Both the position numbers and the translations under genes were made by a program. Below the pieces are notes generated by a model, which saw only the letters and a list, made by a program, of their open reading frames with translations, made no database searches and was not told the origin of the DNA. 64,000 nucleotides of DNA from Euglena gracilis (taxonomy: Eukaryota; Euglenida; Euglenophyceae; Euglenales): contig CP154956.1 in assembly GCA_039621445.1 (NCBI GenBank), forward strand, positions 38,156,553 through 38,220,552. The letters run 5' to 3'. This document shows, piece by piece, positions 1-14,081 of the stretch. Within the stretch, counting starts at the first letter, position 1; every line of letters starts with the position of its first letter.

Positions 1-269
1 TCTGGGGCAAGTATTTTCAGCTTGGTGTTTTGCGCCTGTCCGGAAATCGGTCACTTTGGTTGCGAAACTTTTTGGCAGGGGGGGGGCGTCCGGGCGTGAC
101 CTCAATGCTGAGGAAAGTTTGTGTCCACATTCCCGGAATTCTGACCTTTTCCATCTTTCAATTTTTTGCAAATGGATTGCGAGAGTTCAGTTGTAACCTG
201 CAAAATGAGATATCAATTAGCATCTTATGAGGCGATTGGAAAAGCATTCAATTAGGCTGTTTTCAGCAG

Positions 270-1256
<987 letters not shown>

Positions 1257-1419
1257 ATTATTTACAGCGTCGTCGGTCGCTTATTTACACGCTGATCCAC
1301 ACAGTTTGTCAATTTGTTGAACTCTGGCAACAACCTGAACCACGGACACCCTCCTTAAATCAAACCCATGAACATGACTGGGGAAGTTCACAGCAAAACA
1401 GTCAATGGTGGCGGCCCTG

Positions 1420-4400
1420 GCCGGTGTTCGAGGCGCGGATGCCCAGCTTGTCCTCCTTCTTGCCCACGGAGAAGCCCGGGGCGGTGGTCGGCACGAGGAA
1501 CGCGCTGATCCCCTTGTTCTTCTTGCTCTTGTCCGTCGTCGCGAACACGATGGCCGCGTCCGCGTTGTGGGCGGACGTGATCCACGCCTTGGTGCCGTTC
1601 AGCACCCAGTGGTCGGGCCCAGCCGGGGGTCTGCAGAAACCCCCAAATACAAGAAACCCTTTGGGCCGATCGGCCGACACCCAAATATAAGAAACGGGTT
1701 TCTTATATTTGGGGGGGGGTTAGTGTTGAACAGTGTTCATCCCACCACACCGCCGCCCATTCCATGTAACGCCTGTGGGTTCGTCACCCCCCCATTTCGT
1801 CAATATCCAGTGGGCCATTGATACACGTAGCAACGGCACATTTTTCGGACATACCCGAGTCTGAGACAATTCGTAATGATTTTAAAGCAGGATTTTGCTG
1901 CGCCAAAATCCTGCTCCCTGATTCTCTTTTTTTTTGCTTTTCCTGTCCATTTTCTTTTACGCAAACCTTCGGATTCCAGTTTCATATTATCCTCTTCACT
2001 TTTGAACTTAAAATGAGAACTGGTAACCTGAGGAGCAAACCCCCAGATGCTGATAGGAAAAATAGTACGAAACAACTGGGGGATGAACACACGCAACCTG
2101 GAAAAAGCGCAACACAAGTAAAAAAATGAGCATAAAAAATCGAGAGAAGCACTGGCAGTTTCAATTTAATGCCATTTGGGTGGTCCAGGTGTGGGGAAAA
2201 AAAAACTGCAAACCCCTAATTTTTATCATCCTGGGGCATGCTGATCCCGAAACAATGAATGGGATTTGATGGCAAAAGACAAGAGACAAGACAAGACAAG
2301 ACAAGACAAGAGTACAAGAAAGCAAGACATTCAGAGAAAAGCAAAAAAAGGTGACAAAAAACTTCGAAACAAGAACTTCAGAAACAGGGCCAGAAATGCA
2401 AAAAAAAGCCAAATTTGCAGGGGGGATATGTAACAAGGATCCTCAAAATATGCAATGCAAAAAGAATGCAAAAACTTGCAAAAAAAAATGCAAAAAAATG
2501 CAAGATACATGTAAATTCCTTTCGGACCTCCACAGGGCTGTACACTTTTCTACTGGAGAGGACTTAGAAATTTTTCACCTGCTCCAAAAAGAAAACACTA
2601 AAGGAAAATGTGGGTTCAAACTGCAAGGTCAAATGGTGGTTCACCTAATTGCATCCACTTATATTTTCATTATGCAACTACTGCTAATGTGAATTAGGAC
2701 CAGAAACGTGCACTACGCAACTTCCAGTTGTCGTGGAACAACCTGCCTGTTTTGCCTGTGCAAATGCCCAGGAAAGAAAGCAAAATATGCAAAAGAAATG
2801 CAAAAAATGAGACTTTTCAAAAAATCTTCATTGTGCAAAAAAATGCAAAATAAAGCAAAAAGTGCAAATTTTCAAGATGTTGAATTATCGGAAAAAAATG
2901 CAAATTGTGCAACTTGCACACTTCCCCCTGCAAATTTATCTTTTTTGCCGACACAAAAAAATAACACCACGGCCTAACATTAAAAATGCCAATTCAATTT
3001 TTATCCTTCTGCTGCAACCCCACCCCACCCCACAAGCCCCCGGCTGCCCGCTGTGCTCCGTGGCGGTGGTGAGGGCCGCCCCGGCGTCGCTACCGTTGCC
3101 GGGCTCCGTCAGCCCAAACACACCCATCTTCTCCCCACGGGCATACGGCGTCAGGAACACGCTTCCTGTAAGGCTCCCCCCCCTTCAGGGCGTCATTTAA
3201 CGACTCCCCAGTGGTCAGGGGAGAGGCTGGAAAGTTTGGGCCACCTGGGGGGGGAAAAAACTGGAAACCGACCCCCCCCCCATATGGGGGGTATCCGGCA
3301 TGAACTGGACCTGTCCTAGGCACAGATTCACTTGGTGAACCCTGGGGGGGACAACAACCCACCCGCCCGCCCGCCCGCCCGAAATCCAGCCAAAATCGGC
3401 CGAAACACCTCGAAAAAATATTCCAGCCCAACCTTCGGCCTTGCCAAATTCTAACCTCGCACCTCACTGCCTGAGGGAGGCGGGGTCCATCGAGCCTCAA
3501 CCCACCCACTCTCAAAACCCCCCACCCACCCAGGGGGTGGGGTCACACAAGTGTTACAGTGCGACTGAAATTTTGACAAAATACCCAAATTTTGAAAAAT
3601 TTGTTTTTCTCGTAATTTTTTTTGCCGTAGTTTTTGTCTTCCGTAATTTTTAGCCACACTGTAAGTAAATCTATGTTCCCGGGGTCGAACACTGAACAAA
3701 AAAAAAATCGAAATTGCAAAGATATTGTGCAAGAAAAAATCAGCTTTGGACCCAAAATTGTCCGGGGCCCAGCATTTTCCTGACCCATTTGTCCATTGTT
3801 GGCCTTTTTGAAAACCTCAGAAAGCAAAATCCGTGACCTTCCAGCCACCCTTCGCGCGGCTGAAAAATAAATTAAAAGGGGGACCCAGGCTGGAAAACAG
3901 GCTGCTGGCTGTAGGGAAATCTTCCACCCCCCCCCCAGACACCCAGCCAGGCACAGACCTTACCATTGCTTACCGACCCACGGACGAAGGGGGGTCGCTT
4001 TCCACTTTCAAAAAACCAGTCAGTCACTTCCCAAGGGGGGACCGGTAACTTGGCCACTTGGCCAAAAATGGCTAAAACATCAATGGATTTTGGCCTAAAA
4101 TCCCAAAAAATTATCTGGCGCCGGGTGGCCACTTTCGGCCAATCCTGGCCGACCGCACCCCGGAGGGATGGGGCTGGAGCCAAAAAACCGTCAGTCACTG
4201 ACGCTGGTCAGTCACCCCCCCGGGGGGGGGGGGGGGTGGAGGGTTGGACACACCTGGAGCAATGGTATGGACCCGACCCAAACACACCCACCCACCCACC
4301 CAGGGGGGGGGGTCTGCCGAGTTCCAGAGAAGCCTGGCCAGGAACTCCGCCCGCTGGGCGTCATTGCCGTACTTGTAGACCGGGGTGGAGTAGAGGCTGT

Positions 4401-5731
4401 TGTTGACGGACATGATGACCCCCGTGGAGGCGCAGCCACGCGAGATCTCCTCCACCGCGATGACGTACGCGAGGTAGTCCAGCCCCGCGCCGGGCCGCCG
4501 CCGCGCCGCTCGGGTGGGGGGTCCCACATGTGTTCGCTGCCGTTTGTCCCATGCTTGTCACTGCGATCCAGGTTGAGTTAGGTTCGGTTAGGTCAACACT
4601 GCAGGTTTAGAGCCACGTGTTACGGGAAGGGAGGTTGGACAGGGGCCAAACCCACTCCTAACCCAGACCACCACCCCAAATCCTCAGGGGGAGAATCTGG
4701 AAGAGAGGAGGGCTTTTCGACGAGACAAACAGTGGGTCCAAAACTTCCCAACGGTCCGGAAAGGTTGGCAGAACCGCCAAGCGATGGAAGAGAGGCCCGG
4801 CGGGCGCCCCACTTCTCCGGGATGATCATCCCCAGCATGCCCAGCTCCGCCAGCTTCTTCACCTGCTCCGCCGCGGCCAACCCGTCCCTTGCAAATGCGA
4901 CGATAACAGCATCTCAGACACAGAGCCCTTGCGAGGTCAAGCTGCACACAACGCCAGACGCGTCATTTTTGAAGGTATGCCGCTGCTAGCCGGTGGTCAG
5001 ACAGGTTTGGGTGCCTGGCAGCAACCCAGAGAGAAAGGGGGGAGAACATGTAGCCTAACAACAGAAACAGGGGAAAGACCATGTTCAACCACACCATTCC
5101 CCAGGGTAGGGCCGGGCGGGTACTTGTGCTGCACGTCGATGTCCCCCGCGATCGGCATCAGCTCCGTCTCCGCGAAGTCCCGCGCCGTCTTGCGGATCAT
5201 CTGGTACTCCTCCGGCAGGCTGTTCCACGACCACAGCAGGGCCGACCTCCTTCCGAGCAGTTGATGACTGCGACAACAGCTGGTTTGGATGCGCAATTCT
5301 GCATACCGTACCTGTGCCGACAGCACATTTAGGTGAGGGCTTTGAAATGCCATTCTCTGTCTCCTCCGTTGGCTTCTTGCGTCAGGGATCTCCCGGGGAT
5401 GCATCCCAAAATAAGAGGACAGGAGGTTTACAAATCATAGTGCATGGGGAGCTGCACACACCTGCCTGCCCCTGGAAAGGCCCACCGGCTTTGCATCCAC
5501 CCCAGCAGTTTTTGCCCTGCATCAAACTCATGGCTTGGCAGGCATCGCTGAAAGTGTTGGCTGTACTTTGTGGCGTCTGAAATGGTGTCCTGTGAATGTT
5601 GGCATTCGGGCAGAACACGTGCATCGGTGCCGCCCCACCAGTCCGGCGGTCCTGGGTCGGGCCCTGGGAGTGAAGTGCCGCACGGCGCGGCTGGCGAGGG
5701 ACCGGCTGGCAGCCCGAGGCAGAGGCAGCAT
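1420..5731 (-). CDS. ACADS: Short-chain acyl-CoA dehydrogenase, mitochondrial, copy A (5' six exons; runs off left edge)
   Basis: FAD-dependent oxidation of short acyl-CoA to trans-2-enoyl-CoA, first step of mitochondrial beta-oxidation. Exons on the minus strand: 5731-5670 (start and transit peptide), 5230-5117, 4877-4806, 4491-4339, 3151-3047, 1617-1420. Recognised from family motifs: [17 protein letters not shown] (exon 4), [13 protein letters not shown] (FAD/substrate region, exon 5), [15 protein letters not shown] and KKEDKLGIR (exon 6). Deduced exons 2-6 equal copy B residue for residue; nucleotide differences are mostly silent (about 3 of 198 in exon 6, 7 of 105 in exon 5). Exons 7-10, including the catalytic Glu, would lie left of base 1. 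Introns lack usable GT-AG pairs in frame and have complementary ends. No stop or frameshift is seen in the visible exons, so it may be functional, but completeness cannot be judged here. Boundaries of nonconventional introns are good to a few bases. Confidence 0.9.
1635..1717. mobile_element. Solo end block of the TATAAGAAACCC fold-back element
   Basis: Only the palindromic terminal part (AAATACAAGAAACCC, GGGCCGATCGGCCGACACCC, GGGTTTCTTATATTTGGG) is present, beginning about 18 bp upstream of the exon 6 start in ACADS copy A. Copy B has a CA repeat at this place. Confidence 0.65.
2278..2312. repeat. (ACAAG)n pentanucleotide tract
   Basis: Six or so ACAAG units in intron 5 of ACADS copy A. The following 2450-2900 is rich in ATGCAAAAA words with no coding signal. 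Confidence 0.85.
5670..5731 (-). CDS. Exon 1 of copy A: mitochondrial presequence
   Basis: Starts [20 protein letters not shown]: Arg/Ser/Ala-rich, no acidic residues, an amphipathic presequence. It aligns with copy B exon 1 only in the last part (AVRHFT), so the targeting peptides have diverged while the mature enzyme has not. The start is the first ATG after a CGCAG 15 nt upstream. Part of the copy A gene; intron 1 begins near the TCCCAGGGCCCGACC that is complementary to the GGTCGGCCCTG before exon 2. Confidence 0.75.
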
Positions 5732-5748
5732 CGTGGCGGGGCGGGGCT
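5732..5748 (-). promoter_or_regulatory. Possible spliced-leader acceptor of ACADS copy A
   Basis: On the minus strand a CCGCAG lies so that exactly 15 nt separate the AG from the start ATG. Copy B has an ACAG at the same 15-nt distance although the intervening sequence differs. In euglenozoans mRNAs commonly receive a trans-spliced leader at such an AG. This is inference from spacing alone. Confidence 0.3.
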
Positions 5749-8700
5749 GCGGTGGGGGGAGGGGGCTGGGCTGTGGCACTGGTGCACAGGGGACACCTGG
5801 TGGAGCCCCAGCGACCGGGTGACTCGCAACGGAGGGCGGGGCTAGTGCCACCGTCGAAGCCAGTACCGGGGAGGGAGGGGGTGGCGCCCATCCGTGGCCC
5901 ATCCATTAGCGGGGTCGGGCATGGGCTTGGGCGCTCCTTTTGCATAGCGAGTCACTGGCCACCCCGGGGTCTCGTGTTCCTCTCCGCCCCCATCACTTGC
6001 GCATGCACAGCTGATCCCTCAGTCGGTGGGTGTCAGTGGTTGGAGCGGGACGGGATTTGGAGGAACACATCCAAGGCGCCACTCAGCTCCAATCCTGGCA
6101 GCTTGACCCCCCCCCCGTGCACGGCAACCCCACAAACAAAGAGCATCCATGTGGGGAAGGCTCTCCGCCGAGCCGCGGATCGTATTCAGGGATGGGGGAT
6201 GGGGAAAGGGGGGAGGGGGTTGCGTCTCGCGGGTCGGTCCAAAGCCGGGGGGTGGCGAGAGGGGCGGGAGGGCCCCCGGAAGCCCCTTCAGGGGACTGCA
6301 AACGGCGGGTGTTGGACTGGCAAAGGGAAGAGAGGGCCAGTCAGGCGGGAGGCGGGCAGGCGTTCGTCAGTGTGGTCCACAAAAAATGTGAACTCCAAAA
6401 AATTCTGTTTGCGACAACCGGCAGAAAATGCCACCCTGGTGTCCACACCCGATGAAGGTCTGGAGGGGGCAGACACGCGCTCTGAGACGGCCGTGGGGCT
6501 GGCAGGGGAGGCACCGCCTGGGACTTGAGGTGGGGGTTTCTTCTTCCCCACCATCTCCGTCAGAAAAAATCCTCCCGTGTTGAAAAACTCATTTCCAATC
6601 ACTCAAAAGTGACGCCATTGGCAAGCACCTCTGGTCAACCATGCCCTTGGGCCCAGCATCGCCCAGCATCGCCCAGCATCGCCCAGCATCGCCCAGCATC
6701 GCTCAGCATCGCCTAGCATCGCCCAGCATCGCCCAGCATCGCCTTTGGAGCCCTTGAAGGTGTACCTATAATGCCTGCTACTTTTGCCGCTCTAGCCCAC
6801 TTTTGGCTACTTTTGGCCATCTTTGGTTGCTTTTTTGACCACTTTGACCAATTTTGACTGCTTTTCACCCACTTTGACCACTTTTTACTGCTTTTTGACC
6901 ACTTTTCCCATATTTGCTGCCTTTTGACCAATTTTGACTGCACTTTTGCTGCTTTTTTCCCACTTTTGCCCATTTCCAACCACCTTTGCAGCTTTTTGAT
7001 CACTTTTGCTGCTTTTTGACCACTTTTGGCCCCTTTTGCCTGCTTTTTGACCACTTTTGACAACCTTTGTTGCTTTTCGACCACTTTTGCCCACGTTTGC
7101 TACTTTTTGCCCACTTTTGGCCATTGTTGCAGCTTTTTGATCACTTTCATTTTTTTGCCCACTTTTGCTGCTTTCTGACCACTTTTGCCCACTTTTGCCT
7201 GCTTTTTTTTACCACTTTTGCTGCTTTCTGACCACTTTTACCCCACTTTTGCCTGCTTTTTGACCACTTTTTGACCACTTTTGCTGCTTTTTGCCGGCAC
7301 AGGATGTGGTGCAGGCCTGTGAGATGGCAACATCGAGTGCAAGTTGCAAGCCTCTTGCCGGTCAGACAAACAAAGTCCAAAACAGTTGTTGCGCTGGAGG
7401 GTGGAGGGAGATGCATCTTGTCCACCATCTGCATGTTATCCAGTGTCTGCATCCTAGTTCATCTTGTCCAGCATCGGCATCTTGTCCAGTATTTGCATGT
7501 TGTCTAGCAACTGCATCTTGTCCACCATCTACATGGTGTCCAGTTTCTGCATCCAGTTCATCTTGTCCAGCATCGGCATCTTGTCCAGTATCTTGTCCAC
7601 CATCTACATGTTGTCCAGTGTCTGCATCCAGTTCATCTTGTCCAGCAACGGCATCTTGTCCAGCATCTGCATCTTGTCCAGCATCTGCATCTTGTCCAGC
7701 ATCGGCATCTTGTCCAGTATCTTGTCCACCATCTACATGTTGCCCAGTGTCTGCATCCAGTTCATCTTGTCCAGCATCGGCACCTTGTCCAGCATCTGCA
7801 TCTTGTCCAGTGCCTGCATCCAGTTCATCTTGTCCAGCATCTGCATCTTGTCCAGTATCTGTCCAGTATTCATCCGTTGGCTGCTGACCAAGCCAAAATA
7901 ACCACAAAAGCCCAAAAAAATGGCCACAAAAAGCCCAAAAGACCCCAAAAAGCCCCAAAAAGCAACCAAAATAACCAAAAATTGCCCAAAAACGCCAACA
8001 ATGTCCACAAAAGATTGTGAAAAATGACCCAAAATCGCCAAAAAGACGCAAAATGGCCAAAAAATGCTATAAAATCTGCTCAAACAGCCCCAATTAGCCC
8101 AATACTTGCCAAATCAGTGACAAATAGCCCCCAAATTAGCAAAAATTGACCCATAATGGCCAAAATGGGTGGAAAACTGGAGTTTTGTGGGAAAATTATC
8201 CCAAAAATGGTTCAATTCTCCAAAATATACAAAAAAAATGCCAGCATCGCCCAGCATCGCCCAGCATCGCCCTGCATCGCCCAGCATCGCCCAGCATCAT
8301 CAGAGGTGCTTGGCCATTGGGAAACCGGTATCCAAATTCCAGAAAACCCTACTCTCCCAAAAAAAAATGAATAAAATGAAAACTTTGACATTCTTTGGTT
8401 TTGCTGTGGCTGAATTTCTGAGTCTGGGTACTTTCAAGAAGCAATCTGTCAATAAATATTAAGGTCCATACAAAGGTGGTTGGAAGGAGGGGGGGGAAGG
8501 AGGGATGGTTCAGGGAAAGGAAATGGGCTTGGGTTGCGCGTCCAATCGCAGTGCTACTCCAATAAATTTCTGCAATCCTGCTGCCTTAAGGTTGGGGTTA
8601 CGTTTTTCAAATGGAAAATGGAAAATGGGGGTTGGGGCGCACGGTGGCAAGAAATGATTGGGGCTTGCGTGGGGTGGTGGGCATTCTGCTGGCGGTTCGT

Positions 8701-9269
8701 GCTGCTCGCTTGCATCTGTCACTCTGGGGGGAGGGTGACATTCTTTTCCAATGGGCTTTCACCATCCCCTCCAGGGCATAGGCCGTGTGGGCCTAAAGAT
8801 TGGCTGTCGTCATCCACTTTTTGGGCTGGGGAAAACCCAGGGGAGTCGTTCTTAATAAGCGACTCCCTTTTTTCCCCCTTGCACCACCCGGGGAAGCCTC
8901 CTCCCCAAACTTGAGGAGTTTGATTATTCTGTCTGAATATGGGCTCCCCAAATGTTAGACTCCCCAAAGGTCTGGACATCCAAAGGGACCGGGGGGCGGC
9001 GGAACGAACATATTGCACAGTGACGTTGCGGCCGCCACGACTAGCCGCAACCAGACATGAATGCCATCATTGAATTCCCACAGAGATTGGGACTGGCAAT
9101 TGCAATGTGTGCGCCTCTTTGTGGTAAATTGGCCCCCACAGGGTGCCAGCGAACCAAATAGGACCTGCACGCACATGCGGGGGGGGGGGGGACTGATTCT
9201 TTTGCCGTTTTTGAAAAAATTTTACACAAGAATTTCCATATTTCCAGAATCATCATGTTCCCAAAATTT

Positions 9270-9461
9270 CAAAAAAACTGATCCTTGGCATCCTTGGACC
9301 ATCGCCCATCCACCCAAATTATCAAAAACTGTGTTTTTTGACTTTTTAATTTTGGACCCCGTTCAAGTCTCAGTCCGGCCCTTGGTCGGTCCTTTGGCCG
9401 AAAGGGGGGCGGTCTTTAAGAAAATAAAAAAAAACTTTCCTGTCCCTCAAGGACCGCCCTG
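9270..9461 (+). mobile_element. CAGGGCGGTCC-family MITE fragment
   Basis: Contains CATCCTTGGACCATCGCCCA and ends CTCAAGGACCGCCCTG. Left end decayed. About 0.5 kb downstream of the ACADS copy B stop. Confidence 0.65.
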
Positions 9462-9973
9462 GTTGAGTCTCGGTGTGTCTCCAGAAACCCTTTTTCGCCA
9501 CCGAGCATGACAAGGTATTATGGGCACCTTTATTTTCTGACACCACGAATTTTTGCCCACCGGCAATTTTTTGGTGCAATTTTTGGCAGTTTTTTTGGCG
9601 CATGTTCAGTACGTTTTGCCTTCATGTTTCTGCATCATTTTTTTTCTCTGGCGGGAAAGGAGGTCTAAGTTTGCGGGGGGGGGGGGCAGTTCAGTGCATT
9701 TCCAAACCAGGCAGTACCGTGCTTGCAGTTCCCAGCTGTCTCCACCCTCCGTTTTTTTTAACAAAAGCGGTGCCTCCGGCACGGCTCTGCACCACCTGTG
9801 AAAGAGTGACCATAGCAACAGCCCCAGCGCAGCGTGATACTGCTGCGGGGGTTGGGGTTGGCGTTGGGACGACATCCGAAGAGAAGGGCAGAGGGGGCAG
9901 GGCCGCGTTGGCGCTCAGCAACGCTCCGCGGGGCCGTTTGGGGCCCCGATGGCGGTGCCAGACCGGCGGCCCC

Positions 9974-10138
9974 TCAGTGGGCGCCGTGGCCGGGCGGCTT
10001 CGGCATCGCCACCGTCCGCCCCTCGTACTCCTTCAGCAGCCGGCCCGCGATGACGAGGTGCTGGACCTCGGACGTCCCCTCGTAGATCTCCGTGATGCGC
10101 GCGTCCCGGTAGTACCGCTCCGCCGGCATGTCGCTGAC
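9974..10138 (-). CDS. Exon 10 of ACADS copy B: catalytic C-terminus
   Basis: Encodes [20 protein letters not shown] followed by [20 protein letters not shown] and a short PKPPGHGAH tail. The first Glu of the YEG motif is the active-site base in SCAD/MCAD (family knowledge). The upstream intron (10139-10387) has ten perfectly complementary terminal bases, shown on the + strand as GGGGCCGCCG at 10378-10387 and CGGCGGCCCC at 10144-10153. Confidence 0.9.
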   Translation of the reverse strand, partial: VSDMPAERYYRDARITEIYEGTSEVQHLVIAGRLLKEYEGRTVAMPKPPGHGAH

Positions 10139-10908
10139 CCGGGCGGCGGCCCCTGGATGGGCATGTCCCGCCCACCTATCCCCAGACCCCCCGAAAACAG
10201 GACGGCCACTTTCTGTATTTTTTGTGTGTGCTGTTCAAAGCCTATAACGTGTTCGCCGAGGGGAGACCCCACAACTCCTCAGAACAGTATTCCAGTAAAT
10301 CGAGTAAACCTGCGACCCGACGGCACCAATCACCGTCGCCATCACACACCACTGAGGACCCCGACACACAGAGAGGTGGGGCCGCCGGGCGTAGCCCATA
10401 CCACCCAGGACCTGGATGGCCTGGTGGGCGCAGAACGTCGCCGCCTCGCTCGCCGTCAGCTTCGCCATCGCCGCCTCCTTCACGTAGTCGTCCCCGCGGT
10501 CCTTCGCCTGCGCTGCCGCCCACGTCAGCAGCCGCGCCGCCTGCAGCTTGCACTCCATCTGGCTCAGCTTCAGCTGGATGGAGGGCCACCGCCCCGCAGT
10601 GCCCCCTCCCCCCCCCCCCGGCCCTATGCCCTAAACCCCCCCCCAAATAACCTGGCGGGGTCCTTGCTCCCACCGCCCCCACCTCCCCAATTTCTGCCCA
10701 TGCTGGGGATATATATGGGAAGCCATGAGGAAGGGGACCCCCTCAACATGTTGGAGGAAAGAGTCTGGACACCACCCCCGACCACCTTCCTCTATACCGA
10801 AGGACTTCCCATCGATCCCTGGGCCATACCAGCAACCAGACCTTTACTAGTGGTAAAATTGCTTGTTCATGTGCGTGTACGTGTGTGTGTGTGCGTGTGC
10901 GTGTGTGT

Positions 10909-10964
<56 letters not shown>

Positions 10965-13900
10965 TGTGGGTGGGCGGATGGGTGGGTTTGGGCGTGTGGT
11001 TGAATGTCAATTGAGTCAGCCCAAAATGCCCCCCCCCCCAACTCATTACAGCCAACCCTGCCCCCAGATGAGCCCCTCCAATCCCCAGCGGGGCGATGGG
11101 TGGCGTACAGCTTCGAGATGGTTTGTCCAAACGCCTTCCGCTCCAGCGCAGAGGCAGGGCGGGGGGATGCCCGGGAGGACGGGGCCTTGGGTGTGTGGGA
11201 ACGGTTCATCTTTAGGGAGGCGCCCTCGGAGGTCGGAGGACAGCAGAATAGGGGACGGGGGGAGGTTGGACACTTGGAGGAAAGCCTAACGTTGTTGTCG
11301 GCATGGCAAGTCGCACGCTGTGGGCACCACATAGAAAGTGGCAGCCAAAGGCAACCGGAAGCAACCGGAAGCAGCCAAAAGCAGCTAAAAGTTACCAAAA
11401 ATGGTCAAAAGTAGCCAAAACGGCCAGAAACAGCCAGAACTGGCCAAACATGGCCCAAAAAAAATGGCCAAAAAAGCAGAAGTAGCCAAAAGTGACCAAA
11501 AAAAACGGCATAAAAGTGGCATAAAAGCGGCCAAAAGCGGCCCAAAAGTTGCCTAAGACACTCAAAAAGCAGCCAAGGCAGCCAGAAGCAGCAAGAAACC
11601 GCCAAAACTGGCCAGTGGTGGCAAAGTGGCCAAAATTGCCCCCTCCCCCCCCGCCCCGCCCTGGCCGTACTTGGCGGCGCAGTCAATGCTGGCCTGGGCG
11701 ATGCCGAGGGCCTGGGCGGCGATGCCCATCCGGCCGCCGTCCAGCGTCGTCATCGCGATCTTGAAGCCCTCGCCCGGCTTGCCCAGCAGGTTCTCCTTCG
11801 GCACCTGCACCCCCTCCAGGATGAGATTGCCGGGCCTCCAGGACCACCACTCACCACCGCAAACACACACACACACACACACACACAGGGAGAGGTTTAA
11901 AAATTGCATTTATTGTCGAAATGATGAGTTACAGTTGCTAACTACAAAGTACAATATGACTCACTTCCCATAAAATTGTCGACCAGATACAATGACGAGT
12001 TGTTGAATCTATCTGAAATTGGTAGGTTTGCGGAATATTGGTGTGAAAAAAATAGAAAATTAGAGGGGAAAAGGCATCATTAATGAAAATAAAAAATATA
12101 TATAAAATATAAGTAAAAGGCAACTAAACCCCCCAATTAGAAGCCCCCCCCGGGGCTACTATTTGGTCAGTCTGCGGAAAATCCGAGGGGGGGGGCTTCC
12201 AATTGGATTATCCAATTGGAAGCCCCCCCCCCCTCGGATTTGGATTCGGATTCGGATTCGGATACCCTTTGTCCAAAGGAAAAACCTTTGGCCAGGGCCG
12301 ATCTGGGGATCGAACGGGGTCCAAATTTGAAGAAGAAAAAAATTGAAAGACACATTTTTTCACGTTTTGGATGGATAGGCCATTTTTCAAGGATACCAGA
12401 TATCAATTCTGTTCCCGACGTCGACCTGTTTTTGTGGAGATTTTCAGAGTTTTTCACCATTTTTCGGAAAGTTTGGTCAACTTTGTTGGCCAGCTTGGTC
12501 GGGGGGGGGGGGGGGTTGTCATTTGGAAATTTGGCAGGAAGCCCGGGGGGGGGGGTTCTATTTTGGGGGTTGAAATTTGAGGGGGGCTTCTAATTGGGAG
12601 GGGGTTTATTGGAAAATGGCTGTTTCTGTCAACTTTGATAGAAGACAAAAATGGCTAATGTGGCGGCTATTGAAGAAGGAAAACCCCTCCCCTGGATCAG
12701 GCAGTCCTTAAAGAAATTAAAATAAAAAAAACTCTGCTGTCCCAGCACATTCAATGCAAAATCCACAGGGAAAATGACCAAAAAAATTGGCCATATTTTG
12801 GCGAATGGGTCGGTAGAGGTACTTTTTGAGGCACCTCAAAAAACCTTAAAACCCTTTTTAAAAAAGGCTGTAAAATTTATGTCCAAAATGCCTTAAAAAA
12901 CCTTGAAAACCCTTTTTAAAAAATCGAAAAAGATCCTTCTGGCAAAATTTTCGAAAATTTGAGCAAAAATGAAGTTGCAAAATCTCAGCAATAACAAGCC
13001 AATTCTGGGGGAAAAAATGATTTCTCCATCACGGCAACATTCTTGATTCACCCAAACTCGAAAAAACAATGGGTTAGGATTAGGGTTAGGGTTGGGGTTA
13101 GAGTTAGGGTCAGGGTCAGGGTCAGGGTTAGGGTCAGGGTTAGGTTAGGGTTAGGGTTAGGGTTAGGGTTAGGGTTAAGGTTATGGTTAGGGTTAGGGTT
13201 AGGGTCAGGGTCAGGGTTAGGGTCAGGGTTAGGTTAGGGTCAGGGTTAGGTTAGGGTTAGGGTTAGGGTTAGGGTAAGGGTTTTAAAGTTTGGACCCGAG
13301 TTCGATGCTGGGACGGCCCTTGGACTTCCCTTGGAAAAAAGACGCCTTAAACTTTGAAAATGACTTAAAAAAACTTTTTAAAAAAAACTCAATACCTTGA
13401 AAAAAAAATAACCAAAAAAACCTTAAAAGAACGCCTTGAAACCCTTAAACTTTTTATAAAATTTACGCCTTAAAAAATATTGCCCCCCCCCCCCCGACGG
13501 GCCCACCGATTTCTGGCATCCTTAGACCATTGCAATCCACCCAAAACGTCAAAAAATGCGTTTTTTTTTTTGAGTTTTCAGTTTTCGACCTCGTTCAAGC
13601 CCAAGTTCAGCCTTGGCCGGCCCTTAGGCCCAAGGGCGGTCCTCAAGGGGTGGTCCTTAATGGGAAAAACAGAAAAATCCTGTCCCTTATAAACTGCCCT
13701 CTCCTGAACCTCGGACACCCTCACCCTGCCACCACCCCTAAAATGCAAAAAAAAAATCAGTGCCTGCTGTGGCGGCCCTGGCCGGTGTTCGAGGCGCGGA
13801 TGCCCAGCTTGTCCTCCTTCTTGCCCACGGAGAAGCCCGGGGCGGTGGTCGGCACGAGGAATGCGCTGATCCCCTTGTTCTTCTTGCTCTTGTCCGTCGT

Positions 13901-13993
13901 CGCGAACACGATGGCCGCGTCGGCGTTGTGGGCGGACGTGATCCACGCCTTGGTGCCATTCAGCACCCAGTGGTCGGGTCCAGCCGGGGCCTG

Positions 13994-14081
<88 letters not shown>

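Larger units (their letters stand above)
5732..9973. repeat. Intergenic repeat belt between ACADS copies A and B
   Basis: No gene recognised. From left: G-rich unique sequence to 6.6 kb; CCCAGCATCG decamers at 6653-6743 and again at 8240-8300; a degenerate array of TTTTTGACCACTTTTGC words at about 6780-7290; a GTCCAGCATCGGCATCTT-type minisatellite at 7440-7875 whose long open frames have only repeat composition; AGCCCAAAA words to 8160; then unique sequence with a MITE fragment at 9270-9461. Confidence 0.75.

Noticed and set aside
1885-1915. GCAGGATTTTG / CAAAATCCTGC hairpin as a terminator
   Set aside because: It lies inside intron 5 of ACADS copy A and hairpin terminators are not expected in this kind of genome.
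7291-8060. Open frames of about 200-230 codons rich in Asp-Ala-Gly-Gln or Ser-Cys-Pro
   Set aside because: Periodic products of the GTCCAGCATCGGCATCTT-type minisatellite, intergenic, open on both strands; no domain or start context.
9473-11014. 513-codon + strand open frame
   Set aside because: It is the antisense of ACADS copy B exons 8-10 plus repeat and G/C-rich introns; the minus-strand exons match a real family.
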